A DNA stretch of 64,000 bases from Paenibacillus melissococcoides (GTDB lineage Bacteria; Bacillota; Bacilli; Paenibacillales; Paenibacillaceae): contig CALYLO010000004.1 in the NCBI GenBank assembly GCA_944800085.1, positions 248,001 to 312,000 of the forward strand. Reading direction: 5' to 3'. Within the stretch, counting starts at the first letter, position 1. Every line of letters begins with the position of its first letter. Below are positions 1 through 8,097 of this stretch, piece by piece. Both the position numbers and the translations under genes were made by a program. The notes under the pieces are model-generated. The model was not told the origin of the DNA. It saw nothing but the letters and a program-made list of their open reading frames with translations, and did not search any database.

Positions 1-69
1 AATATATGGTATATCAATGAATTGTTTTTTTGTCAAAGAAAAAATAAAAGATGCCAAATGAATGATGCG

Positions 70-125
70 TGCGGGCCTTGTGCGCTGGCCGTCTGCATGC
101 GGGCCTTGTGCCCCGGCTGTCTGCG
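70..125. repeat. 28-bp direct repeat, two copies, upstream of selD
   Basis: Two adjacent, nearly identical 28-base units (70-97 and 98-125) begin with TGCGGGCCTTGTGC and differ at a few bases. The rest of the 215 bases before selD is AT-rich, and no gene is visible there. A weak promoter-like pair (TTGCGG near 151, TAAAAT near 172) lies between the repeat and selD, but its 15-base spacing is poor. Confidence 0.5.
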
Positions 126-215
126 TCCCTGTGTCACGCCCACTATCTTGCGGTTCGATTTCTTGTGGTAAAATAATGACATATCATGCACGCCATATTG
201 AGGAGATGAAGCGAG

Positions 216-1289
216 ATGGAACAACAATCTCAAGTCCGTTTGACGGCCTTATCAAGCAAAGGAGGCTGCGGCTGCAAAATAGGTCCGGCCGATCTGTCCC
301 AATTGCTGCGCCAGCTTCCGAAGGCGGAGAAGCACCCGGATCTTCTGGTCGGATTGGATACCAGCGATGACGCCGGCGTCTTCCGGCTGAACGACGATCT
401 GGCGCTCGTGCAGACCGTCGTTTTTTTCACGCCGATTGTCGATGATCCGTATTCCTTCGGCCAGGTGGCTGCGGCCAATGCGCTTAGCGACATCTATGCG
501 ATGGGCGGCAAGCCGTTGACGGCGCTCAATATTGTCGCGTTCCCGATTTCGAAGCTGGACAAATCGGTGCTCGCCGATATTTTGCGGGGGGCTGGTGACA
601 AGGTTGCGGAGGCGGGAGCGACGCTGGTGGGCGGCCACTCGATCGACGATCCGGAGCCGAAGTTCGGCATGGCGGTCACCGGCCTTATCCACCCGGACCG
701 GGTCTTGACCAATGCCGGGGCTCGTCCGGGCGACAAGCTGATCCTGACGAAGCCGATCGGCGTCGGCATTATGACGACGTCGCTGAAGCGGGATCTGCTC
801 CGGCCGGAGGAGATCGAGCTTGTCACCCGCACGATGACGACGCTGAACAAGACCGCCGCCGAGGTCATGGCCGATTTCCGCGTTCATGCCTGCACGGATG
901 TGACCGGCTTCGGCTTGATGGGCCACAGCCTGGAGATGGCCAAGGGAAGCGGCGCCGGGCTTCATATCTATGCGGAGCGGGTGCCTGTCCTGCCGCGCGT
1001 CCGCGAGCTCGCGGAGAGCGGAGCGGTTCCCGGCGGAACGAAGAACAACTTCCGCCATGTGCAGGACAGCGTCCGGTTCGATGAACGGCTGGACGAGATC
1101 GCGCAGTGGATTCTGTGCGATGCCGTCACCTCCGGCGGGCTGCTGCTGTCTGTCGCGGCAGAGGATGCGGAACCGCTCGTGGCCGCCATGCGGGAGCGGG
1201 GCGTCGCGGCGGCATGCATCGGCGAAGTCGTCGCCGAGCACGCGAATGAGATTCGCGTCACCGGCGCGGAAGCCGGCTCGGCCCGTTAA
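216..1289 (+). CDS. selD: Selenide, water dikinase (selenophosphate synthetase)
   Basis: Makes selenophosphate from selenide and ATP; selenophosphate is the selenium donor for 2-selenouridine in tRNA and for selenocysteine. The 357-residue length is normal. The N-terminal GGCGCKIGP motif carries the catalytic Cys18 and Lys21 (Cys17/Lys20 in E. coli), encoded by ordinary TGC codons, so this is not a selenoprotein form. The glycine-rich nucleotide-binding segments and LDTSDDAGVF, typical of the AIRS/PurM fold, follow. An AGGAG site 10 bases upstream supports the ATG. The stop codon overlaps that of the convergent bacilliredoxin gene within a shared TTAA. The tRNA selenouridine synthase mnmH lies 20 kb downstream. 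No selA, selB or tRNA-Sec is seen here, so tRNA selenation is the only selenium use the window supports. Confidence 0.96.
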   Translation: MEQQSQVRLTALSSKGGCGCKIGPADLSQLLRQLPKAEKHPDLLVGLDTSDDAGVFRLNDDLALVQTVVFFTPIVDDPYSFGQVAAANALSDIYAMGGKPLTALNIVAFPISKLDKSVLADILRGAGDKVAEAGATLVGGHSIDDPEPKFGMAVTGLIHPDRVLTNAGARPGDKLILTKPIGVGIMTTSLKRDLLRPEEIELVTRTMTTLNKTAAEVMADFRVHACTDVTGFGLMGHSLEMAKGSGAGLHIYAERVPVLPRVRELAESGAVPGGTKNNFRHVQDSVRFDERLDEIAQWILCDAVTSGGLLLSVAAEDAEPLVAAMRERGVAAACIGEVVAEHANEIRVTGAEAGSAR

Positions 1290-1648
1290 GGCTGGCCGTA
1301 CAGCATCGCGGCCCGGCATAGCTGCTGCGAATTGATCTGTTGATGCCCGGCATGCCAGGCGACCCGCCCTTGGCGGACGAGCAGAATCTGCGGAGACACA
1401 TGCGGAATGCCGAGCTCCCGCGCCACGCGATCGGATAAATGCTTCTCCTCCACGACACGGATGACGCCGATCGCGAAGCGGGAGGCAACCTCCGGATAGC
1501 GGTTCACGAAATGATTGATCCCGACATGCGCCACCTTGCTCGAGCCGCAATGGGAGCTGTGCTTATATATGAGCAGCGGCTTCTCGGCGGATAGCTGGAG
1601 CATGTGGGTTAGCTGCTCATCGGATTGAATGATCGGGAGTCCTGACAT
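1286..1648 (-). CDS. brxC: Monothiol bacilliredoxin, YtxJ/BrxC family
   Basis: A 120-residue thioredoxin-fold protein of the YtxJ family, which reduces bacillithiol mixed disulfides on cytosolic proteins. The motif KHSSHCGSSKVA puts the single reactive Cys at residue 34; the Bacillus protein has TCPIS at this place, so the surrounding residues differ. The downstream cis-proline segment GIPHVSPQILLV is present. The open frame extends further upstream, but AAGGAGGAG eight bases before the ATG at 1648 fixes this start. It converges with selD and ends within the same four bases. The family call is firm; the exact role is inferred. Confidence 0.85.
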   Translation of the reverse strand: MSGLPIIQSDEQLTHMLQLSAEKPLLIYKHSSHCGSSKVAHVGINHFVNRYPEVASRFAIGVIRVVEEKHLSDRVARELGIPHVSPQILLVRQGRVAWHAGHQQINSQQLCRAAMLYGQP

Positions 1649-1781
1649 CGGGGCTTCTCCTCCTTGTTCCGGCCATCGGATGACGGGGCAGTGCGGCGGA
1701 ATACCTGGTTCTAGCCCGGGCGGAAGCGCCATACAATGGAACTGATCCGCGCAGCGATCCATCCGAGGGGGTAGTCTGTTC

Positions 1782-2129
1782 GTGTGGGACATATCATGGA
1801 TAACACTGATATTGCTCATCTTGGCGAGTTACCGTTTGACCCGTCTGATTGTGTTCGATGAAATTCTGTCCTTCGTCCGCCGTCCGTTCGTCGAGGAGCG
1901 GTTCGAGACGGATGAATCCGGCATGATGTATGCCGTCGTCGATGAGAAGGGCGGCCGCTTCCATACCTTCATGCGCAAGCTGCTGACGTGCTACTGGTGC
2001 GTCGGCATTTGGTCGGCGGCCTTTCTGGTTGCCGCTTATCTGCTCATTCCGGACCTTATATTTCCGCTTGTGCTGCTGCTGGCCATTGCCGGAGCGGCGG
2101 GCATCGTTGAATCTTATGTCAAAGGGTGA
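1782..2129 (+). CDS. DUF1360 small membrane protein
   Basis: A 115-residue DUF1360 (YngL-like) protein of unknown function. One hydrophobic helix lies at about residues 5-17 and a longer hydrophobic segment at about 77-110. Between them sit a charged loop and the CYWCVGIW motif, whose cysteine pair is the family hallmark. Translation most likely starts at GTG 1782, ten bases after GAGGGGG. The gene is divergent from the bacilliredoxin gene and is followed at once by a hairpin terminator that overlaps its stop codon. Confidence 0.8.
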   Translation: MWDISWITLILLILASYRLTRLIVFDEILSFVRRPFVEERFETDESGMMYAVVDEKGGRFHTFMRKLLTCYWCVGIWSAAFLVAAYLLIPDLIFPLVLLLAIAGAAGIVESYVKG

Positions 2130-2149
2130 GTCTTCGGCTCGCCCTTTTG
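2121..2149 (+). terminator. Intrinsic terminator of the DUF1360 gene
   Basis: GGGTGAG and CTCGCCC form a seven-pair stem around a TCTTCGG loop, followed by TTTT. The stem includes the TGA stop codon of the gene. Confidence 0.75.
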
Positions 2150-2179
2150 CCTATCGTTCGATGTGGCGCCAGAGCGGAA

Positions 2180-3163
2180 TCAGGCCGAGCGGATCAGCGA
2201 TAGCATCGTATCCAGGCGAGCGGCGAAGGTATGCCCGGCCAAGGTCCGCCGGTAGGCCCGGTCGGCAATCTCGTCCCGCGCGGGGCGGTCATGCAGATAG
2301 CGGTGGATGAGCTCGGCGCATTCCTTCGGCGAATCGAAGCAGACGATCTCCTCTCCCGGCTGGTAGAACAAGGGCAGGTCGGGCCGGTAATCGGTCAGTT
2401 GAAAGGCCCGGCAGGCCGCAATGTCGAAGGTCCGGTTATTGATGCTGTGTCCGGGCGCGCCGCTCCGGTTCTTGTCGAGGAGCGGGTCGTCCTCGCTCCG
2501 GTGAATGTTGAGCACGATGCCGGCGCCATTGAAATAGCGGGGCGTCTCCGAGAAGTTCACCCATTTGCCCCGTATGCTCGGCACGCAGCCGGAAGACCAA
2601 TCCACCGAATCCCAGAAATGGCCGATCAACTGCACCCGCACGTTCCGTTCGACATAGCGGAGCATTTCCTTCATAAATACAAGCCGGTTCTCATACCCTG
2701 TACCCAAAAAGCATACATCATGATGGTACGTCGGATGCACCGCGTACGGGCGGAAAATATCCGTATCGGTCCCGAGCGGCAGGTGATGGACCCGAGCGCA
2801 GCCGCTGCGCGCATAATAAGGAACACAGCCCGAATCGATCGTGAATACATCGTCATATTCCCGGGCAATGGGCAGGGCGTTGTCGATGGCATACGGATCA
2901 TCCACGAACCATGCTCCCGTACGGATTCCCATCGCCCGCACCGAACGGATGATCTCGGCCGGAAGGAACGATTTCGGGCCGACCATCGTCAGCACATAAT
3001 CCGGGGCGGCGCGGCGGATGTCGGGAAGCAATTGCGAATACGGCGTCCGGTTGGACAGAAAAAAACAGACCTCCTGAAAACGCTGCGTCAAGGCCTTGAT
3101 AAGCGCATTATCCAATATATCAATCGGTCTCCGATAGCCGGATGCGATGTAATATAGCTTCAT
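2180..3163 (-). CDS. CgeB-like glycosyltransferase
   Basis: A 327-residue GT-B type glycosyltransferase resembling CgeB, a Bacillus protein needed for the outermost spore surface layer. Visible features are the N-terminal MKLYYIASGYRRP strand, VDDPYAIDN, LPLGTDTDIFRP in the middle, and a C-terminal sugar-nucleotide region around NNRTFDIAACRAFQLTDYR with a following YQPGEEIVCF, as in other CgeB/DUF3880-type enzymes. The start at 3163 follows AAGGAGGG; the open frame extends 39 codons further but without a better site. Sugar donor and acceptor cannot be read from the sequence. Its position beside a cysteine-containing surface-type gene and several transferase operons fits spore-surface decoration. 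Confidence 0.82.
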   Translation of the reverse strand: MKLYYIASGYRRPIDILDNALIKALTQRFQEVCFFLSNRTPYSQLLPDIRRAAPDYVLTMVGPKSFLPAEIIRSVRAMGIRTGAWFVDDPYAIDNALPIAREYDDVFTIDSGCVPYYARSGCARVHHLPLGTDTDIFRPYAVHPTYHHDVCFLGTGYENRLVFMKEMLRYVERNVRVQLIGHFWDSVDWSSGCVPSIRGKWVNFSETPRYFNGAGIVLNIHRSEDDPLLDKNRSGAPGHSINNRTFDIAACRAFQLTDYRPDLPLFYQPGEEIVCFDSPKECAELIHRYLHDRPARDEIADRAYRRTLAGHTFAARLDTMLSLIRSA

Positions 3164-3206
3164 GGGCCCTCCTTGCATGACGGTATGGAAGCCGGAACAT
3201 GATGAG

Positions 3207-3239
3207 TAAAAAAGGGGGTGGTTGAGCCCACCACCCCAA
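3207..3239 (-). terminator. Intrinsic terminator of the frameshifted surface-type gene
   Basis: Read on the minus strand, GGGGTGGT and ACCACCCC pair around GGGCTCA, followed by a run of T. It lies just after the stop at 3258, between that gene and the CgeB-like gene. Confidence 0.8.
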
Positions 3240-3257
3240 GCGAACGGCATTCGATTA

Positions 3258-3906
3258 TTAAGGGAACGGATAGGGTGCACCTGGGAAGACGTCAGGGCAT
3301 TGTTGAGGGAAAGTCACGACGCAAGGACCTTCCGGAAGCGGGATTTCGGCACGCGGCTGGCACAACTCGGCTTCTACCATCATTTTGACAATCGCCTTCA
3401 CTTGAATGCTCTGGCAAATGACGATATCCACGTTCACGAATGTGTTATTGACGATATCCAGCACATCTCGCTTCCGGCACGATATGGCAATCGATTTCGG
3501 TTCCCGGAGGAGCGCACAGCAGAACTTTCTCGAAGCGGAGGAAGCTCTTCGTGAACCGGCAATGAATGACGTTCGGCGTTACCCCTGTATTAATGATTGT
3601 TACTTCATACGTACCGAACTTCCGCAGCACTACCCGCTGCAAAGTAACCGGTCTGCCGCCTATCGTAACCACCACATTTTCGCGGGTGGATCCGACTTTT
3701 TCTTCGCAATTCACTTCAAGAACTCTGGCCTCAATACGAAACGAAAGTGGCAGAGGCAAGCAATCTGAATCAACCGTGGATTCATCAACTATTTGGGTCG
3801 TTTTCAGTACCCAGTCGAATATTTTGGGAACCTCTATACATTCCAGAGAGGGTAATGGCAAATATTCGGGGGGCTGCTGCTGCCCTTGAACCAACTTGCT
3901 CTCCAT
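3258..3906 (-). pseudogene. Cysteine-containing spore-surface-type protein, frameshifted
   Basis: Two overlapping minus-strand frames together give one protein of about 215 residues. The first runs from 3906 to 3445, beginning MESKLVQG and containing LECIEVPKIFDWVLK. The second continues from the region near 3480 to 3258 (DVLDIVNNTFVNVDIVICQS and on to the proline-rich end). Reading across with one base fewer near 3480 gives DCHICRKRDVLDIVNN, a smooth join. A CxxVxKxxDWV start and scattered cysteines are typical of Bacillales spore-surface or exosporium proteins, but no precise family was recognised. AAGGAGG lies 12 bases before the ATG. The shift may be a true mutation or a sequencing error. 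Confidence 0.6.
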
Positions 3907-4009
3907 GTATGTTCCAGGCCTCCTTTTTAGATTTCAAATTCAATTACAGTCTATGGAGGCACCTATAAAAAGGTGACGAAACCCCAGTGTTTTTTTTGGA
4001 GGGATGCGG

Positions 4010-5287
4010 ATGGAAAAAGCGCATTACATCCATGATCGAAGCGGTTCGCATTGGATGGGCGTAACCGGCGGCGGGGCGTTGGAGCATATCTTGTACCCGC
4101 TGGAAGGGAAGCCGCTCCGGACCCTTCTTCCCGCTCCTTATCCGGTTCGCCGCTTCAGCTTGCTGCTGTCGGACGATCAGTACGATATGCTGCTGGAGAC
4201 GGAAGGCGGGCTGTACCACGCCAAGTATCATCCGCTTACCGGAATGCGGCGGGAAGTCCGCATCGATGGCCGGTCCGCCAGCTCCTTTCCGTATTTGTTC
4301 CGGCATCGTTCCGCCCTCCGCCTGTGCAGCGTCGTCAGCGGAGAGGGACAGAACCGGTGCGTTATCCGGAATCCGGCGGAGGGAGCATGGAAGGAGGTGG
4401 AGTTTCCTTTCCCGGATTCCGATTCCACGGCCATGCAAGTAGGGGACGCGGCCTATGCCGTCAGCGGGGAGGGCAGGCTGTTCGGTCTCTTTCATCGGCT
4501 GCAGGACGATGGCGGAATGCATACGCTGGACCTTCTCGAGCTGGAGCCGGGGACGGAAGAGGCGGTATGGCGGAGGCTCTTCGCCTCCCGCCAGCCGCAG
4601 CAACGGTGGCGAATCAGCCTGTCGCTCGATCGCGGCGGGCGGCCTCATGCGGCCTGGTCCATTGGAAGCGGTGCGGCGGCCAAGTGCTACTACGCCAATG
4701 ATCGGACCGACGTCCGCTCCTGCTCGCCGTTGAAGATCCACTTTGAGGGTAGCGTGCCGCAGCCTTATTTTCTGTGGATGGGAAAGCAGGTCTCCCTGCT
4801 CTATATTATGGAAGGCAATCGAATCAGTTGCGCCCGCTCTCCGAACATGGGGGAGGATTGGTCCGGGTTCGCCGACATCCGTTTCGCCCCGGAGGCGAAG
4901 CTGCGCTTCGTGCAAGGAATGGAGCGGGGGCCGGGCCATGCCGCGCCGCGGCCGCTATTGGGAACGGGCTATCCCCATCTGCGTTCCCTTGCCTTCTTCG
5001 ATTTATGTCCGCTGCTGCAGCGGGAACTGCTGCTGACGGACGGGGAGTCCTTGTCCTGGATGCCCTCGCATTTGAGTGAGATGTTCGATTGGATCATGGC
5101 CCGGGCTGACGCTACCGCGCATACGGTACGCCGCTTGGAGACGGATGTGGCGAACCGGCGGCTTCGTCTGGAGGAGCTGAACGCTTGTTACGAACGGCTG
5201 CAGGAGAAGGAGCGGGCCGTGCTGGCGGAAATTAATGAGCTGCAAAAATGGGCAGGAGCGGAACCGATCTCGCTGACTGTCATATGA
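4010..5287 (+). CDS. Predicted beta-repeat protein with C-terminal coiled coil, unknown function
   Basis: A 425-residue protein of no recognised family. Residues about 1-350 are rich in short beta-type stretches with repeated aromatic and Ser/Gly patterns (for example HAAWSIGSGAA and RSPNMGEDWSG), as in beta-propellers. The last 60 or so residues form a charged leucine-heptad coiled coil (RRLRLEELNACYERLQEKE). The protein at 11743-13152 shares this layout and a motif of the form L-x-HA-x-x-HP, so the two appear to be distant paralogues. GGAGGG at 3998-4003 sits six bases before ATG 4010, which is preferred over the ATG at 4004 that directly abuts it. It heads a rightward group with the Glu-rich protein and the JAMM protease. 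Confidence 0.7.
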   Translation: MEKAHYIHDRSGSHWMGVTGGGALEHILYPLEGKPLRTLLPAPYPVRRFSLLLSDDQYDMLLETEGGLYHAKYHPLTGMRREVRIDGRSASSFPYLFRHRSALRLCSVVSGEGQNRCVIRNPAEGAWKEVEFPFPDSDSTAMQVGDAAYAVSGEGRLFGLFHRLQDDGGMHTLDLLELEPGTEEAVWRRLFASRQPQQRWRISLSLDRGGRPHAAWSIGSGAAAKCYYANDRTDVRSCSPLKIHFEGSVPQPYFLWMGKQVSLLYIMEGNRISCARSPNMGEDWSGFADIRFAPEAKLRFVQGMERGPGHAAPRPLLGTGYPHLRSLAFFDLCPLLQRELLLTDGESLSWMPSHLSEMFDWIMARADATAHTVRRLETDVANRRLRLEELNACYERLQEKERAVLAEINELQKWAGAEPISLTVI

Positions 5288-5325
5288 TAGAAGGACCAGT
5301 GTGCCCGGAAAGCGAGGAGGACGAT

Positions 5326-6921
5326 ATGGAAATACAAATCAATGCGAAGCCGCTGTGCACGATTGCCGACGAGTTTTTGCCCGATGTGTATCAACTGCTG
5401 GGGAAGCATTCATTTACTTTTCATCTGGATAAAAACAAGCAAATCTTGAACGTGGTCAATCCGCTCCATAAATATCAGATCGTGCTGGAGAGCAAGGGAG
5501 GGAGCGGTGCGTCCCCGCTGCTTCAGATGATGCGCGATGCGTTGAAGCATGCCGGATTCCAAGTGTGGATTATCGAGACGGAACAAGATCGCGAACGCTG
5601 CTCCGAGGAATGGGACAGCGGGAAGCAGAGCATGTGGCTGACGCTGCAGCCGGCCGATGAGGAGAAGAAGGAAGTCGTCGTCTATTATTTCCTGCATCAG
5701 ATGAAGGCAAGCCGGCAGCTCGCCAACCTGTTAGTCCAGAACATCGCCAGATATAGCGATATGCCGATTCAGGGTGTGAGCTTTCATTGGAAGAGCGGAC
5801 TAAGTTATATTTTGCCCCAGCCGGGACAGACGCTGAATCTGGTCGGGCTTGCTTACGGCGGCTTCGACAGCATGACGGCAGAGGAGCGGCTGCAGTTAAC
5901 CGATGGCGTTGTCGGCGCGGCAACGATTTTTTTCGGCAAGAAGCCGCTTATGGAACTGATGAAGCAGCTGCGGCTATTGGAAGAGCGCCAGATCGAGGCG
6001 GGGTACTCATTGCCTCGGCCCGCGGCGTCCGAGGCGGCAGCGGGCTCCCGGAGTCCCGAGCTTAATGGGGAAGCTCCGGCGCTGGGCGGAGAGACGGGAC
6101 TGAAAGGGGCGGATCGGATCCACGAACCGGCAGCGGAAGGGCTGGAGGAGCCAACGCAGCCGGAAGGGAGCGGGGAGGAGCCCGCAGAAGAGAGAGGGGC
6201 GGAACAGGAGAAGGAGTCTGCCGGGCAGCCGCGGCAAGAAGCGCTGAAGGTGGAGACAACCAAGCTGAAGCCGATCCGGGTGGAGCTGGCGGAAGCGGAG
6301 AAGGCGCAGGGGAACGAGCTGGAGCCGCTCCGGAAGGAACAGACAGAGGAGCGGGAGGCGTTAGCGGCAGTCGTTCGGGCAGGGAATCTGGCGGAAGCGC
6401 AGCAGGCGGAAGGGACGGAGCCCGAGACGTTACAGCGGGAATCTGCCGAAGGGTTGAAGCCGGAAGCGGCAGTGCCGGACGGCGGGCAGGCTGCAGAGGA
6501 AGAGGCGGAAGGGGCAGCCCTGCCCGCAGGGGACGGGAACCCGGCGGACGCGGCGGATCGAGTGCGGGAAGCGGCGGAATCCGCAGCTTCGCTTCCGGAA
6601 GCACAGGTTCATTCCGTTATTCAATCGGAGCAAGAGGGGGCGGCGGGTTCTCCGGAGGAGGCCGCCGCGAACGGGGAGCAGGACCCGGCTGCGGAGCAGG
6701 AAGCCAAGCCGCGCACACCCAATTACTCCATGTTCTTATGGCTGCAATCGCATTCCGGCAGCCGGGTGCACCGCGATCCGGAACGAAGACAGCAGCCCCA
6801 GCCGTCTTTTTTCAGCTATGTAAGCCAACTGAACCAATCTCAGCAGTCCGCAGACAAGCGGACGAAGCCGGAGTCATTTCATATGCTCGCCATAGACAGG
6901 GAAAGGAGCCGAAAGCCGTAA
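5326..6921 (+). CDS. Two-part protein: amidase-like N-domain and Glu/Ala-rich tail
   Basis: A 531-residue protein. Residues about 1-245 look globular. The stretch SRQLANLLVQNIARYSD through LVGLAYGGFDSMTAEERLQL resembles the Amidase_3 (LytC-type) fold in the order of its motifs, but the zinc-binding His and Glu residues expected there are not apparent, so a non-catalytic fold is possible. Residues about 250-460 are low-complexity and dominated by Glu, Ala, Gly and Pro. A short more ordered end (NYSMFLWLQSHSGS) follows. GAGGAGGA before ATG 5326 fixes the start. One base separates its stop from the JAMM protease ATG, indicating co-translation. The function is unknown and the amidase relation is only a guess. 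Confidence 0.7.
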   Translation: MEIQINAKPLCTIADEFLPDVYQLLGKHSFTFHLDKNKQILNVVNPLHKYQIVLESKGGSGASPLLQMMRDALKHAGFQVWIIETEQDRERCSEEWDSGKQSMWLTLQPADEEKKEVVVYYFLHQMKASRQLANLLVQNIARYSDMPIQGVSFHWKSGLSYILPQPGQTLNLVGLAYGGFDSMTAEERLQLTDGVVGAATIFFGKKPLMELMKQLRLLEERQIEAGYSLPRPAASEAAAGSRSPELNGEAPALGGETGLKGADRIHEPAAEGLEEPTQPEGSGEEPAEERGAEQEKESAGQPRQEALKVETTKLKPIRVELAEAEKAQGNELEPLRKEQTEEREALAAVVRAGNLAEAQQAEGTEPETLQRESAEGLKPEAAVPDGGQAAEEEAEGAALPAGDGNPADAADRVREAAESAASLPEAQVHSVIQSEQEGAAGSPEEAAANGEQDPAAEQEAKPRTPNYSMFLWLQSHSGSRVHRDPERRQQPQPSFFSYVSQLNQSQQSADKRTKPESFHMLAIDRERSRKP

Positions 6922-6922
6922 T

Positions 6923-7327
6923 ATGGATGCGATTCACATGACGGCCCAAGCCTACCGCGACATGGTAGGCCACTGCATCAAGGAAAAGCCCCTGGAAGCA
7001 TGCGGGCTGTTGTCCGGCCGCGATCGCATCGCCGCCCGATGCTGGCGTATCCGCAATGCGGAGCAGAGCCCGGTCGCATTCACGATGGACGGCGAGGAGC
7101 TGACGAGGGCGCTGCGCGACATGGAGAGCCTTGGCGAGCAGCTGCTGGGCCTGTATCATTCCCATCCGAGCGGCTCTCCTTACCCGTCTCCCTTCGATGT
7201 CGAGCATGCGGTGTTCCCGTGCTCTTATCTCATCATCTCGTTGAGGCGGGTACGTCCTCGCGTCCGCAGCTTCCGCATTGCAGAAGGGTCGATACAGGAA
7301 GAGCAGATATTGCTTGTCAGCCTATAA
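6923..7327 (+). CDS. JAMM/MPN+ domain metalloprotease-like protein (M67 family)
   Basis: A 134-residue single-domain JAB/MPN+ protein. The metal site is complete: Glu25 in EACGLL, His79-x-His81 in YHSHPSG, and Asp92 ten residues later, giving the canonical H-x-H-x10-D signature. Such proteins are zinc isopeptidases or peptidases; bacterial stand-alone members often act on small modifier-like or sulfur-carrier proteins. Here the only partner visible is the Glu-rich protein immediately upstream (one-base gap), which makes that protein a possible substrate. No ThiS- or MoaD-like gene is nearby. Family assignment is firm, the substrate is inferred. Confidence 0.88.
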   Translation: MDAIHMTAQAYRDMVGHCIKEKPLEACGLLSGRDRIAARCWRIRNAEQSPVAFTMDGEELTRALRDMESLGEQLLGLYHSHPSGSPYPSPFDVEHAVFPCSYLIISLRRVRPRVRSFRIAEGSIQEEQILLVSL

Positions 7328-7340
7328 GAGGTTATGGTGC

Positions 7341-7363
7341 GCCGTGCATGAATTCGGCACGGC
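7341..7363. terminator. Hairpin between convergent genes
   Basis: GCCGTGC and GCACGGC pair around a nine-base loop. It lies between the JAMM gene and the convergent gene at 7363 and overlaps the latter's stop. No long T run follows on either strand, so terminator function is uncertain. Confidence 0.4.
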
Positions 7364-7998
7364 TATTTGCCCTGCACGGATTGATAGACCTCGGCCGCAA
7401 AGGCGAACCCGCTCATATGAGGCCCGCTGGAGGGAGAGGAGCCGGCTTGCTCGAAGGAGAAGAGAAATTGGACATCAAGGCCGATGAAAGCCGGATCGAA
7501 CTGGATCGGAATGTTGTAGCAGCGTATAAGCTGCGTTGCCTTGCCGCTGCGCCGGTCGGCTGTCCGGGAACAGAACAGGGACGTGGAAGGCTGCCCCCCG
7601 ATGATGGTGGGAACGGGAGCATCCAGCAGATTGAGTTTTTCGATATTGCAGAGATCGATCTGGAAATGGGTGCGGGTCGGATCGTATATGCAGAAGCGGA
7701 TAAGAATAGGATCCGGAACTTCCAGCCGGATCGGATAGGTCTGTGCGGCAAAGCCTTTGTTTTCATTCCGCTTGGGACCGGCAGGCGGGGCGATCAGCTC
7801 GGGCATCGGACCCGGCAGGAATTCGCTGTATTTATCGATGAGGGATGCGAGAACGCTTTCTTGCCAAGCCAGCTTGGCCGTATGGACGACGTTGGGAGCG
7901 CCTCCGGACAACAGCTGTGCCGCCGCTGCGGCGCTGTCGGCTGCCGAGATGACGCTGCGCTCGTGGCTGACGACCCGTTGAATCGGAATCAAAGGCAT
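7363..7998 (-). CDS. MPLIPIQR-family protein, copy 1, unknown function
   Basis: A 211-residue protein of unknown family. It is a paralogue of the next gene: both begin MPLIPIQR, both have a GAPNVV segment at about residues 33-38, and both end with a matching motif (GFAFAAEVYQSV here, GLAFAADIYQNAL in the other). The middle is rich in beta-type hydrophobic stretches, with three cysteines here and none in the paralogue. There is no signal peptide or membrane helix. GGAGGAG precedes ATG 7998. A structural surface protein is possible given the neighbouring transferases, but nothing proves it. Confidence 0.7.
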   Translation of the reverse strand: MPLIPIQRVVSHERSVISAADSAAAAAQLLSGGAPNVVHTAKLAWQESVLASLIDKYSEFLPGPMPELIAPPAGPKRNENKGFAAQTYPIRLEVPDPILIRFCIYDPTRTHFQIDLCNIEKLNLLDAPVPTIIGGQPSTSLFCSRTADRRSGKATQLIRCYNIPIQFDPAFIGLDVQFLFSFEQAGSSPSSGPHMSGFAFAAEVYQSVQGK

Positions 7999-8097
7999 GA
8001 CGGTCTCCTCCTTCAAAACAGGTTGCCATGCCCGCAAGCGCGAGCATGGCGGAAGTTATGCAGCACAACATGGAATCGAAATAAGGGGGGGATTCCA

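Noticed and set aside
252..1550. A 432-codon minus-strand frame opposite selD
   Set aside because: It lacks any family motif or ribosome binding site and mirrors the codon pattern of selD and brxC.
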